Shown here in pieces: positions 33,657 to 41,708 of a stretch of DNA of 64,000 nt. The position numbers were made by a program, and so were the translations under genes. Position 1 is the first letter of the stretch. Each line of letters starts with the position of its first letter. Source of the stretch: Bacteriovoracaceae bacterium (lineage in GTDB: Bacteria > Bdellovibrionota > Bacteriovoracia > Bacteriovoracales > Bacteriovoracaceae); the NCBI GenBank assembly GCA_016784965.1, contig JADHTQ010000011.1, positions 1 to 64,000 of the forward strand, in the 5' to 3' direction. The notes under the pieces were generated by a model. That model was not told the origin of the DNA. It ran no database searches and saw only the letters and a list, made by a program, of their open reading frames with translations.

Positions 33657-34132
33657 GCCAGTAAAATTACCGGAGCGTATGAAAATTTTTTCCCATAAAA
33701 TTGCCCTACTAATCTCCAGTTATTTCCCCTTATTAATGATACTATCTCATGGAAATTTTTTATAGTGTTATTAACTATCATCAAAAGACCCACTAAAATT
33801 GTCGAATATAGTATCTGGAGCAAGAATGTAGAGTGAAGGCCATGAGGAGTAAGCAGAAATACTGTACTCAAATACTTTGCATCTCCGCCTCCTGCAATAT
33901 GTACTCCAGCTTTTTTCATTAAAAAAAACAAAAAGCCAAAAACAAAAATTAATATAGGGTATAGCAGCCCTTCTAATGAAAAAACATAATACGTAGGTAG
34001 CAAAAAGCACAGGGTAAAGTACAGGCCAAGATTTAGAAGTGGCCACCACTTGTAAATCTTTTTCTCTCTTAGATCATAATAAGATACTATCAACAATTGC
34101 AGGATTAAAAATATATAGATTGAAATTGGCAT
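33614..34132 (-). CDS. cpaA: prepilin peptidase, A24 family (TadV/CpaA)
   Basis: The product is 172 residues, almost all membrane helices. The two catalytic aspartates of A24 peptidases are present: YDLREKKI (about residue 20) and GGGDAK (about residues 80-85). It cleaves leader peptides of the Flp and TadE-like prepilins encoded around it. The size suits the short TadV/CpaA form lacking the methylase domain. It lies between the flp gene and the minor pilin genes. Confidence 0.92.
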   Translation of the reverse strand: MPISIYIFLILQLLIVSYYDLREKKIYKWWPLLNLGLYFTLCFLLPTYYVFSLEGLLYPILIFVFGFLFFLMKKAGVHIAGGGDAKYLSTVFLLTPHGLHSTFLLQILYSTILVGLLMIVNNTIKNFHEIVSLIRGNNWRLVGQFYGKKFSYAPVILLAWMGIGWLYKNTMY

Positions 34133-34134
34133 AC

Positions 34135-34341
34135 TTAATTTTTATAGCCTTTATAATAACATGCTTTTTCACACACTCCAACTGTTAGCTGGTTGGTAAG
34201 GGCTACACCGAGTCCTCCTACTGTTTTTCCCATATACGAACTAAACCCTTTGACCATATTTATTGAAATAAAGGCAATAAGTCCAAAAAGGAGAATATAC
34301 TCTATGACTGCTTGTCCCCTAATATTTTTATTCACTTGCAT
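34135..34341 (-). CDS. Flp-type pilin
   Basis: The product is 68 residues from ATG 34341: leader MQVNKNIRG, cleavage before QAVIEY (Glu +5, Tyr +6) and the hydrophobic helix ILLFGLIAFISINMV, then a Gly-rich tail with two cysteines (VCEKACYYKGY). An in-frame TTG at 34383 would add 14 residues; neither start has a clear ribosome site. The size and EY motif fit a major Flp pilin. It is two bases from the peptidase gene. Confidence 0.85.
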   Translation of the reverse strand: MQVNKNIRGQAVIEYILLFGLIAFISINMVKGFSSYMGKTVGGLGVALTNQLTVGVCEKACYYKGYKN

Positions 34342-34401
34342 AATACAATGATAACTGCAATTGGGGTAAAGCTCAACGGACAAAAGGCTTATGGTTAAAA
34401 G

Positions 34402-35856
34402 TTAGTGTGCTTTATCTGACCTTTTTGCTAAAAAAAATCTCTTACCCTTTGATAATGTTTGCCAGCTTGAAGAGCGCTGAATGCTTTGGATGAACCTCGC
34501 TGTTTTTTTCTCCTGCCGCATTAAAATATAGTCTACAAAATAGTGATTAAGCTTGTCTTCCATCCCTTTTTTACCACTTAATATCATATTGTAATTGTCA
34601 CTGTCTTGCTTGTGATAAATTATGTTTCTAGTATCCATAAAAATTTTATTCTTTAGGTTAAAGATTAAATAACTCCCTAGCTCATACTGATTAAAAATCC
34701 TGGCCTTTGCATGAGGGTCTAGTTTTTTAATCATTGCTATCTCAGCCTCAGGTTGCCCTAGATAGTACAAGGAGCGCTTACTCTCTGGAAGAAAAAAGCT
34801 GACTTTCTCCTTCCAAAACGGAAGCATCATGGTTGTTAATAGCACTAAGGCAAATAGTACTAATTGATTTATTTTGTTAGTCAATTTATTAGTTTTAGTC
34901 ATAGATTCAGAGCACTTTGTAAGTGCTAATTGGTTATTGCAAAGAAAGGGAAATAAAAATAAAAAAGCAAGTGCTACATGTCTGTAGGTCATCACCCCCA
35001 TGATTACAAGTGGTATATATGGCGAAGTGAGAAAACTAATTAACCGGCTTTTATTTCTTACAATTTCAAATCCTAGGTATAACAATAAGATTAAATAAAC
35101 TAAAGATTGTTCGTCAAAAATTGGATAAAAGGTTGGTAGCCACTCACTTAGAAGCCTTTGCTTTGACACACTTCTTGTTTCCAAAGCATAACCCCAGACT
35201 TTAAAAAAGAAAGGATTTATGTTCAAAGCACAAGTGGTCAAAATTAGGGCCCAAATATATGAATATTCAATTTTTTTTAAAACTACAGATGTCGCGGTAA
35301 TTTTCCAGGCAAGCAGAATCAGTATTATAAATGCTGAGCCATGGAGATTAATCCAAAGAGTTGTCCACAAAAATAACTCCAAAAGGTCTTTAGGACAAAG
35401 CTTTGACTTTAAGTCTATCTTTTTGTAAACAAAAAACATTGGGATAATAACAAGCATGGCAGGCCGATCACAGTATAGAGAAGATGCACCATAGGTAGCA
35501 AAGATCAGCAGTACAATGTTTTTATTAGAATATCCTATTTGGTGTGGTTTGAGGTATGTCCTGACAACCAATAGAGAAAATGTAAGCAGGGCCAGTTTGT
35601 GGATTAAGCTTACGGCTTCAATGTTAGTAAGCTTATATAATAAGGCATATAAAATAGAGGTACCCCATGCGGGGTAAACCATCTCTTTGGTTGGAAGATA
35701 GCTATAGGTATCATGTGTTATTAGCTTCCCTGAAAAGATTGTGTCTATCCCAATCTGTACCCAAATAAAAAAATCACTATCTATAATAGAATGACTAAAA
35801 AAAACCATTATAGGCACTAAGACAAAAAGATAGGTGAAAAATTTATCGCGAGTCAT
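34402..35856 (-). CDS. multi-pass membrane protein, GT-C glycosyltransferase-like
   Basis: The product is 484 residues with about ten membrane helices. The N-terminal loop after helix 1 (SDFFIWVQIGIDTIFSGKLI, then THDTYSY and PAWGTSIL) resembles the D-D/E-W motif region of GT-C membrane glycosyltransferases or their relatives. The C-terminus is a soluble domain of about 90 residues. It lies at the head of the Tad operon. A role in glycosylating pilins or other surface molecules is possible but unproven. Confidence 0.6.
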   Translation of the reverse strand: MTRDKFFTYLFVLVPIMVFFSHSIIDSDFFIWVQIGIDTIFSGKLITHDTYSYLPTKEMVYPAWGTSILYALLYKLTNIEAVSLIHKLALLTFSLLVVRTYLKPHQIGYSNKNIVLLIFATYGASSLYCDRPAMLVIIPMFFVYKKIDLKSKLCPKDLLELFLWTTLWINLHGSAFIILILLAWKITATSVVLKKIEYSYIWALILTTCALNINPFFFKVWGYALETRSVSKQRLLSEWLPTFYPIFDEQSLVYLILLLYLGFEIVRNKSRLISFLTSPYIPLVIMGVMTYRHVALAFLFLFPFLCNNQLALTKCSESMTKTNKLTNKINQLVLFALVLLTTMMLPFWKEKVSFFLPESKRSLYYLGQPEAEIAMIKKLDPHAKARIFNQYELGSYLIFNLKNKIFMDTRNIIYHKQDSDNYNMILSGKKGMEDKLNHYFVDYILMRQEKKTARFIQSIQRSSSWQTLSKGKRFFLAKRSDKAH

Positions 35857-35949
35857 TTAATGAGTAAGTATACCATTTCCTTGAAGTCGCCACAAATTTT
35901 TGCCAATTTGGGAGATTATATATTTTTAAATATATTTCATTTTATGTGA

Positions 35950-35976
35950 TTACGGTCAATTACAAGAAAAACTTTA
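35950..35976 (-). promoter_or_regulatory. sigma-28-like promoter candidate for the Tad operon
   Basis: On the minus strand TAAAGTTT (35976-35969) is identical to the FliA -35 box. Eleven bases later GACCGTAA (35957-35950) partly matches GCCGATAA when shifted by one base. Start would be near 35943, about 87 bases before the first gene. Confidence 0.3.
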
Positions 35977-36044
35977 TTAATATAACTCGGTGTGTTAAAA
36001 TTAAAGAGCGGTTAGCTGTATGTAGCTTTTAATCAGTAATTAAC

Positions 36045-36072
36045 TAAAGTTTTGTTGATTTCTGCCCGACTA
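36045..36072 (+). promoter_or_regulatory. sigma-28-like promoter candidate for the second Flp gene
   Basis: TAAAGTTT (36045-36052), again identical to the FliA -35 box, is followed after 12 bases by CCCGACTA (36065-36072; five of eight to GCCGATAA). The start would be near 36079, 26 bases before ATG 36105. Confidence 0.3.
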
Positions 36073-36104
36073 GAAAAGAAAGAGTTTAAACAAGGTAGGC
36101 CGTT

Positions 36105-36314
36105 ATGATTTACTTTATACTAAAAGAGACATTTAAAAGTTTTGGAGAATATCTAAAAGATGATGAGGGTCAAACGTCAACAGAGTATATTCTGCTGGTT
36201 GCCGTTGTTGCCTTAATTGTCTTTAAATTCAAGGACATTGCCTATACCCGTCTGATGGGCCTTACCCAGGGTGTTTTTAGCAAAGCTGATGGCTTTGTAC
36301 AACAAATGGACTAA
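36105..36314 (+). CDS. second Flp-type pilin, divergent from the Tad operon
   Basis: The product is 69 residues: a 21-residue leader ending DDEG, cleavage before QTSTEY (Glu +5, Tyr +6), then ILLVAVVALIVF and a short hydrophilic tail. These are the marks of a major Flp pilin. It stands alone on the opposite strand to the pilus machinery, which allows separate control of pilin supply. The leader is longer than that of the other Flp. Confidence 0.85.
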   Translation: MIYFILKETFKSFGEYLKDDEGQTSTEYILLVAVVALIVFKFKDIAYTRLMGLTQGVFSKADGFVQQMD

Positions 36315-36328
36315 TTCTCCCAAAATCC

Positions 36329-36356
36329 TTGATAATAATTTTCTTTACAGTATAAT
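36329..36356 (+). promoter_or_regulatory. sigma-70 promoter of the 6S RNA candidate
   Basis: TTGATA (36329-36334), 16-base spacer, perfect TATAAT (36351-36356). Start near 36363, just before the closing stem of the RNA. Confidence 0.65.
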
Positions 36357-36363
36357 AACTTTG

Positions 36364-36552
36364 GGTCTTGAAAATACAGACACTCACCAAAATGTTCGTC
36401 CTACAAGCAAAGAATTCGGGAGTGGTCCCTGGTCATGGTGAGCGAGCCGGTACTATGTTTTTTCATAGGTAGCTGGAGGCCTAAAGTGATTATTAATCGC
36501 GCCCACTTTATTTAAAAGTGGTCGATCTTGCAAAGTGAGTGTCTGTCAAGGC
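36364..36552 (+). ncRNA. ssrS: probable 6S RNA
   Basis: The two ends form a perfect 12-bp stem: ACAGACACTCAC (36376-36387) with GTGAGTGTCTGT (36535-36546), enclosing about 147 bases without coding potential. Inside are an interrupted apical helix around TACTATG / CATAGGTA and a hairpin CCACTTT / AAAGTGG on the 3' side, the topology of 6S RNA (closing stem, central bubble, apical stem, 3' hairpin). Short stretches recall the E. coli molecule: ATGTTCG and CAAGC after the closing stem, and GCCTAAA where E. coli has GCCUUAAAAC. 6S RNA binds housekeeping RNA polymerase in stationary phase. The exact ends are estimated. A consensus promoter precedes it. Confidence 0.68.
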
Positions 36553-36608
36553 CCCCCTAATTGCTGATTATTATTGACAGCTTCTAATCCTCCTATCATG
36601 ATATAGAT

Positions 36609-37145
36609 ATGGACTTACTAACACACCCAAATGAATTATCAACGACTTGGATTGAAAACTTGGCCCTTGAGGAACTCAACATGGAGGAGTCAGGAGTCGT
36701 AAGTTTCAATGAACACCTAAACCCTGTTCATTATCTTGAAGAGTCTTCAGTTGATTACATGAACACCATTAGAGACCGCTTTGAAATCTATGTTTCAAAA
36801 TTCAATGAGTTTCGCAGTAATAATAAAAATGAAGCTCAGATTAAAATTTTTAAAATTTCTAATACTGTTAACGATTTTATGCTCTATCGTCACTCCTTGA
36901 GATTAATTTTTGCTCGCAAGGCCCATGATCTTATCACAATTGGCTTTTTATCAAGCAATGGTGAGCTTTTTGCTGCAAGAGTAAATAACTCAAACCGCGA
37001 GGAAACAAAACGCTCTCCCCATAAGATTAAGGCACATGTTGGCCCCTTTAATCGCATTTCATGGCGTTTTGAGGGTGAAATTATCGATATTGATTCACTT
37101 ACCAGGCACTACTTGTCTGAGTTCATACGCTGCTCAGCTAGATAA
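36609..37145 (+). CDS. protein of unknown function (178 residues)
   Basis: The product has no signal peptide or membrane helix. The N-terminal third is acidic (ENLALEELNMEESGVV). The middle contains a helix pair (VDYMNTIRDRFEIYVSKFNEFRSNN). The C-terminal part looks alpha/beta (KAHDLITIGFLSSNGELFAARVNN). I recognise no family. Its 3' end overlaps the convergent SDR gene by eight bases. It could share the upstream 6S transcript or have its own start near 36590. Confidence 0.6.
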   Translation: MDLLTHPNELSTTWIENLALEELNMEESGVVSFNEHLNPVHYLEESSVDYMNTIRDRFEIYVSKFNEFRSNNKNEAQIKIFKISNTVNDFMLYRHSLRLIFARKAHDLITIGFLSSNGELFAARVNNSNREETKRSPHKIKAHVGPFNRISWRFEGEIIDIDSLTRHYLSEFIRCSAR

Positions 37146-38106
37146 ACTTTATATCACTACTATTTGCTTTTACTTTGGACTTAGATTTTATTCCAAACAT
37201 TCTAGTAAAGGTAAATTGCAGTGACTCCTCTAAAGTTGGCATAGTCATATCCATGAGGCTTTCAACGTTTGAGATATTTAACTTAAAGTATAAACCAGTA
37301 CCATCGTTGTCTGGAGTGTTAATATCTAGTTGTGGAAATTGCCAACGCCCCTTGTGTATGAGATCTTGAGTCTCTCCAAAAATTTTGCAATATTTGCTAG
37401 CAAAATCAAAATGAGTTAAATAATCAGCAGAACTTATTTGCAAAAGTCTATTACTTAGCTCTATATCAATCGCAAGCTTTACTATCATGGCAAAATAATA
37501 AACATCTAAAAACCCATCGTGCACAAAGTTGTCACATACCATATTACCCCTGTTTAAAAATGTTCTTTGTAACTGTTCAAACCAGGTGTAATGGTTGGCC
37601 CTATAGGATCTTCCATATAAATTACAACAACGAAAAATCATGTAATTTAGTGACGACTTTTGTAAAAAAAACTCCGCAAATGACTTGGTCCTTCCATAGA
37701 CTGTATCGGCATTTGGAGTGTCTAATTCCAGGTAATCTCTATTTTCTCCACTAAAGACATATGAAGAAGAGATATAGCAAACTTGAGATTTATATCTTTG
37801 ACAGTATTCAGATACATTAAAAAGTCCAAGGGTATTGAGGGCATCAGCTATGGCGGGAGCTTCATCACATTCACTAATAGAAGTAAGCCCTACTGCATAA
37901 ATAGTTACATCAGGCTTTACAGTGAAAATAACTAACTGTACTTCTTCTTTGGCCAGAACATCGCACGGTAGAGTTAACACCCGAGGTATCTTCGTTTTGG
38001 TCTTATGGTAGGTTCCAACTACTTTATAGTCAGCACTTAGAAACTCTGCCAAGTTTGAGCCAACAAACGAAGAGATACCAAATATGAGTATTGTTTTTTT
38101 CTTCAT
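37138..38106 (-). CDS. NAD(P)-dependent sugar epimerase/dehydratase-like SDR
   Basis: The product is 322 residues, extended SDR (RmlD/GalE-like). The nucleotide loop is GISSFVGSN near residue 10 (a variant of GxxGxxG), followed by CDV and AVGLTSISECDE. The catalytic Ser region is ISSSYVFSG, and the YxxxK motif is YGRTK. Such enzymes modify nucleotide sugars for surface polysaccharide or glycoprotein. Next to flagellin genes a role in flagellin glycosylation is conceivable, but its promoter is its own and the substrate cannot be read. Confidence 0.8.
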   Translation of the reverse strand: MKKKTILIFGISSFVGSNLAEFLSADYKVVGTYHKTKTKIPRVLTLPCDVLAKEEVQLVIFTVKPDVTIYAVGLTSISECDEAPAIADALNTLGLFNVSEYCQRYKSQVCYISSSYVFSGENRDYLELDTPNADTVYGRTKSFAEFFLQKSSLNYMIFRCCNLYGRSYRANHYTWFEQLQRTFLNRGNMVCDNFVHDGFLDVYYFAMIVKLAIDIELSNRLLQISSADYLTHFDFASKYCKIFGETQDLIHKGRWQFPQLDINTPDNDGTGLYFKLNISNVESLMDMTMPTLEESLQFTFTRMFGIKSKSKVKANSSDIKFI

Positions 38107-38155
38107 AGTTTCATCATCTCAAATCTATTTAAATTCATACAGTGTTTTTTAAATA

Positions 38156-38191
38156 AAAAATGCCCTTGCTTTATTCAAAGCAAAGGGCATT
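38156..38191 (-). terminator. intrinsic terminator of the first flagellin gene
   Basis: AATGCCCTT-GCTTT and AAAGC-AAAGGGCATT (38159-38191) form a long stem with a four-base loop and one bulge. On the minus strand it is followed by TTTTTTATTT. It begins six bases after the flagellin stop. Confidence 0.85.
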
Positions 38192-38196
38192 AACAA

Positions 38197-39030
38197 TTAT
38201 CCAAGTAATTTTAAAGCAATTGACGGAAATTCATTTGCCTGACCCAATACTGATGTACCCGCCTGTACCAGTATTCTGTTTTTGGCCAACTCAGCAGTTT
38301 CTGCTGCAATATCTGCATCTCTAATTCGTGAATTAGCAGCACTAAAGTTCTCAGTTTTTGTCCCCAGATTGCTAATGGTTGAAGACAATCTGTTTTGAAT
38401 CGCACCGAGATTCGCTCTAGTACCGTTGATATGCACGAGTGCATCATCAAGTTTCTTAAGAGATAGTTGTGCACCTTCTTTTGTATTAACGCTTTCAGAC
38501 ATAATACCCAAAGCAGTAAGTGTTGCATCCCCCGACGTACTATCATATGTAAGTCTATCCAAAAGGGGGTCATTTTTTGTGCCCACTTGAAAGTCCAGCC
38601 TGCCTCCAGTTCCATCCAACAATTTAATGCCGTTGAATTCACTAGACTTGGCAATCCTTTCGATCTCATCTTTGAGTTGTTGATACTCAATGTCTGTAAA
38701 ACGCCTCTCATCGTTACCAATGGTATCTGAAGCCGCTTGCACTGCCAGCTCTCGTAATCTAATGACGATATTTGATATCTCACCTAGACCTCCTTCAGCT
38801 GTTTGCACTAAAGAAATGGCATCCCCTGCATTTCTTTTGGCCTGCCCAATACCCCTGATTTCTGCACGCAACTTCTCGCTAATTGCAAGTCCTGCAGCAT
38901 CATCAGCCGCCCTCGTTATCCGCTGCCCTGAGGACAATCTCCTCAAGTTGTTTTTCATCTGTGACGTTCTTTTGCTCAAAGACGACAACGCAGATATCGA
39001 AGCAACATTTGTGTTAATTCTTAAACCCAT
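38197..39030 (-). CDS. fliC: flagellin
   Basis: The product is 277 residues with the conserved flagellin ends: N-terminal MGLRINTNVASISA, SSGQRITRAADDAAGLAISEK; C-terminal ANSRIRDADIAAETAELAK, then QAGTSVLGQAN. It is short, with almost no variable D2/D3 domain, and close in size and sequence to the second flagellin. It polymerises into the filament after export. AGAGGGAG precedes ATG. I saw no sigma-28 box directly upstream. Confidence 0.96.
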   Translation of the reverse strand: MGLRINTNVASISALSSLSKRTSQMKNNLRRLSSGQRITRAADDAAGLAISEKLRAEIRGIGQAKRNAGDAISLVQTAEGGLGEISNIVIRLRELAVQAASDTIGNDERRFTDIEYQQLKDEIERIAKSSEFNGIKLLDGTGGRLDFQVGTKNDPLLDRLTYDSTSGDATLTALGIMSESVNTKEGAQLSLKKLDDALVHINGTRANLGAIQNRLSSTISNLGTKTENFSAANSRIRDADIAAETAELAKNRILVQAGTSVLGQANEFPSIALKLLG

Positions 39031-39261
39031 ATTTAACTCCCTCTAAACATCGCATACCTCCTGTACTGTATAAGGCCCTTCTGGCCAAATAAGGTTAATA
39101 TTAAGTAACTAAAATCCTTCTAACAAATAAAAGTTATTCTTGAATAATTGCTTTTATAAATGCTTTCTCTACAACCAAAGTCTTGCAGTTGAATCAGTTA
39201 TAGGACAGCCATCTTTAACCACTCAAAACATACATCACTTCCCTCCTGGAAAATTTTTCAC

Positions 39262-40110
39262 CTACACTTGCGAAGCAGAGTTAATTAACTGCAATGCATT
39301 TCTAGTGGAAGCGTTGGCCTGTGACAACACTGAAGTACCGGCTTGTGACAGAATGTTGTTTTTTGTCAAAGCAGCAGTCTCTGCAGCAATGTCCGCATCT
39401 CTTACGCGAGAATTTGCAGCAGACAGATTTTCAACACTCACAGCAACATTGTTGATCGTCGATTGTAGTCTGTTTTGGAGAGCACCAAAGTCTGCTCTAA
39501 TACCCGAAACTGACACAATTGCCTGATCAAGTGATGACAATGTGTTTTGTGCTGAAATTTTGTCAGCTACTGACGCTAAATTCAATCCGAGGGCCGCAAT
39601 GTTTACATCCGCACTGGATGCATCAAATGACAAGCGATCTGTAATGGGGTCATTTCTTGTGCCTATTTGAATGTCAAATACAGCACCAGTTCCATTTAAC
39701 AGAGATACCCTGTTGAACTCGGTTGAGTTAGCGATACGATCCACTTCTGAAGTCAGTTGTTCAAATTCAACATTTAAAAACTTCCGTTCCGTGGGGCCAA
39801 TAGTGTCTGAAGCTGCTTGAACTGAAAGTTCCCTCAGCCTAATTAAAATGTTGGACACTTCCGACAAGCCACCTTCAGCAATCTGAACCAGAGATACCCC
39901 ATCAGCGGCATTTCTACCCGCTTGAGACAGACCTCTAATCTGTGCTTTGAGATTCTCTGAGATGGCCAAACCAGCTGCATCGTCACCTGCCCGGTTGATC
40001 CTTTGTCCTGAAGACAATTTCTCAAGAGTACGATCCATCGCATATCGAGTCTTCCCCAAATTTCTTTGGGCATTTATCGATGCAACGTTCGTGTTAATTC
40101 GAAGTCCCAT
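39262..40110 (-). CDS. fliC: flagellin (second copy)
   Basis: The product is 282 residues with the same short flagellin layout: MGLRINTNVASINAQ, SSGQRINRAGDDAAGLAISEN and ANSRVRDADIAAETAALTK. It is clearly a paralogue of the flagellin downstream, with many changes in the middle. AAGGAGG precedes ATG. A sigma-28-type promoter lies about 100 bases upstream. The two genes are 231 bases apart without a clear terminator between them, so some readthrough into the other is possible. Confidence 0.96.
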   Translation of the reverse strand: MGLRINTNVASINAQRNLGKTRYAMDRTLEKLSSGQRINRAGDDAAGLAISENLKAQIRGLSQAGRNAADGVSLVQIAEGGLSEVSNILIRLRELSVQAASDTIGPTERKFLNVEFEQLTSEVDRIANSTEFNRVSLLNGTGAVFDIQIGTRNDPITDRLSFDASSADVNIAALGLNLASVADKISAQNTLSSLDQAIVSVSGIRADFGALQNRLQSTINNVAVSVENLSAANSRVRDADIAAETAALTKNNILSQAGTSVLSQANASTRNALQLINSASQV

Positions 40111-40207
40111 GACATCCTCCTTGATATTCTGGGCCTAGCAAGACTCCTTCTTGCCAGAGCGGTATGAGTAACAAAAAGAACTCACTACTCACAACGCGTT
40201 CAACACT

Positions 40208-40234
40208 TTATCGAACAATTAATAGATAACTTTA
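40208..40234 (-). promoter_or_regulatory. sigma-28 (FliA) promoter of flagellin
   Basis: On the minus strand TAAAGTTA (40234-40227), 11-base spacer, TTCGATAA (40215-40208): seven of eight and six of eight to the consensus TAAAGTTT-N11-GCCGATAA. Start near 40200, about 90 bases before the ATG. Confidence 0.7.
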
Positions 40235-40296
40235 ATAAAATTTGTAAAAAAAATAGTCAATTTTTCTCCGTTGACTTAAAATAGACCTTAATATCT

Positions 40297-41379
40297 ATGA
40301 AAACATCACCTGAATACACTTTTTCTACACTCAAGGACAAGCCCGAGCTTTTTGATCAGGTTTTAAGGGTTGTTGAAAGCTCTTTTAACTATCCAAGTTC
40401 ACAGCAGTTTGCAGTCGATTTTTACCCACTAGTCAACCCATCTAATTTTGCAAATAATCATATAATTATTTGCAACAAGACCAAAGAAGTTGTAGGCCAT
40501 ATCGGCTTAACACTCAGGCAGCTGGGAAATAATACTCATTCAATGCCCGTGGCATTTATAGGCGGAATTGCCATTGATACTTTACACCGAGGCATAGGAC
40601 TCTATAAAGATCTGATGCAAAAAGTAATTACTATGTATCAAAATGACATTTGTTTATTTTTTTTATGGAGCGATCTACAGGACCTTTACAGTAAATTTAA
40701 GTTCTTTCCAGCAGGAGGCCAACTCCAAACAGCTCAAGCTACATTTAATGAAGAACTCTTTATCAAGCAGTATGGTTTTAAAAAAGTCTCTCTTAATTCC
40801 CTCAGTGAAAGTGATTTCAGGCAGCTTAAATCTATCTATGAAAAATCCACACTAAAGCGCTACACAACTGTTCTTAGAAGTTTTGATGACTGGCAAATAC
40901 TTGTAAAAATTCACTCAACAAGCTTGTATATTAAAAAAGATAACAACCAAAACATTGTAGGGTATTTCTTTGTAGGAAAGGGGCATGATTTAGAAAATGT
41001 TATCCATGAGTTTGGGGCATCTGCTGCCTTCAAAGATGAATTTTACAGGCAACTTGTACCCTATAAATTGTGGGTTCCAGACCAAGAGCTTGATTATGTA
41101 AATGGATTAGGCCAAAAATTAGATGATTTACAAATAATGAGCATGGCGCTCATTAGGATTGCTTCCGTTGAGCGATTTAATAACTACTTAGAAAAAATAG
41201 GCAATGGAGTACTTAAAATAAATGCGCTAGATGATTTGATGGTTACTTTCATCCATAAAGATATTGAGTATAAAGTCTCGATGGCCGATTTTTTACAATA
41301 CATACTTGGACCTAATAAATTGCTTGATTTTAAAGAATATGGCCTGCCTCTTTACCTATCTGGCTTAGATAGTATCTAG
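40297..41379 (+). CDS. GNAT-family acetyltransferase-like protein
   Basis: The product is 360 residues. The N-terminal 140 residues hold a GNAT fold with the acetyl-CoA loop region VAFIGGIAIDTLHRGIG (Q/RxxGxG/A-like). The second half (about 185-355) may be a second, divergent GNAT-like domain. No signal peptide. It diverges from the flagellin gene across 186 bases. The substrate is unknown; modification of flagellar or surface parts is only a guess from position. Confidence 0.68.
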   Translation: MKTSPEYTFSTLKDKPELFDQVLRVVESSFNYPSSQQFAVDFYPLVNPSNFANNHIIICNKTKEVVGHIGLTLRQLGNNTHSMPVAFIGGIAIDTLHRGIGLYKDLMQKVITMYQNDICLFFLWSDLQDLYSKFKFFPAGGQLQTAQATFNEELFIKQYGFKKVSLNSLSESDFRQLKSIYEKSTLKRYTTVLRSFDDWQILVKIHSTSLYIKKDNNQNIVGYFFVGKGHDLENVIHEFGASAAFKDEFYRQLVPYKLWVPDQELDYVNGLGQKLDDLQIMSMALIRIASVERFNNYLEKIGNGVLKINALDDLMVTFIHKDIEYKVSMADFLQYILGPNKLLDFKEYGLPLYLSGLDSI

Positions 41380-41616
41380 GATAAAGATTAGCTCTTCTGG
41401 AAACTTAGGTTTAGACATATTTTTCTGAGCTTGCCCCAGATTTAACTCTTTAGCTAGTTTTACAGCGCTGTCTTCACTCGTTAGTCCATCCATCCACAGG
41501 GAGTATTTTATAGACTTAAATGTTTTACTTTTAACTCCACCAAAGCAACAATTGCTAAATAAAACAAACGTGCTTAGTAAAATCAATACCTTTACAACTG
41601 ACAAATTTTTTGACAC
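41365..41616 (-). CDS. small exported protein or lipoprotein
   Basis: The product is 83 residues from GTG 41616, chosen because AAGGAG lies six to seven bases before it and the signal peptide (KVLILLSTFVLFSNCCFGG) then starts properly. The CC pair could be a weak lipobox (FSNC), so it may be lipid-anchored. The mature part is about 60 residues, helical, with no known domain. Its 3' end overlaps the convergent GNAT gene by 15 bases. It lies upstream of no gene on its strand. Confidence 0.55.
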   Translation of the reverse strand: MSKNLSVVKVLILLSTFVLFSNCCFGGVKSKTFKSIKYSLWMDGLTSEDSAVKLAKELNLGQAQKNMSKPKFPEELIFILDTI

Positions 41617-41708
41617 TTTTTTCTCCTTTATCTTCCCTTGTAATCGTGGAAAGAGGCCATCTTGCTTATAAATATGCAAGTTCAATGCCAGAATTAAACA
41701 ATATTATC

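Noticed and set aside
39031-39261. Sigma-28 promoter for the flagellin at 38197
   Set aside because: No TAAAGTTT-N11-GCCGATAA match was found; the closest strings have wrong spacing.
40137-40153. Inverted repeat GCAAG/CTTGC in the flagellin leader
   Set aside because: A five-base stem in an AT-rich leader is not enough to claim regulation.
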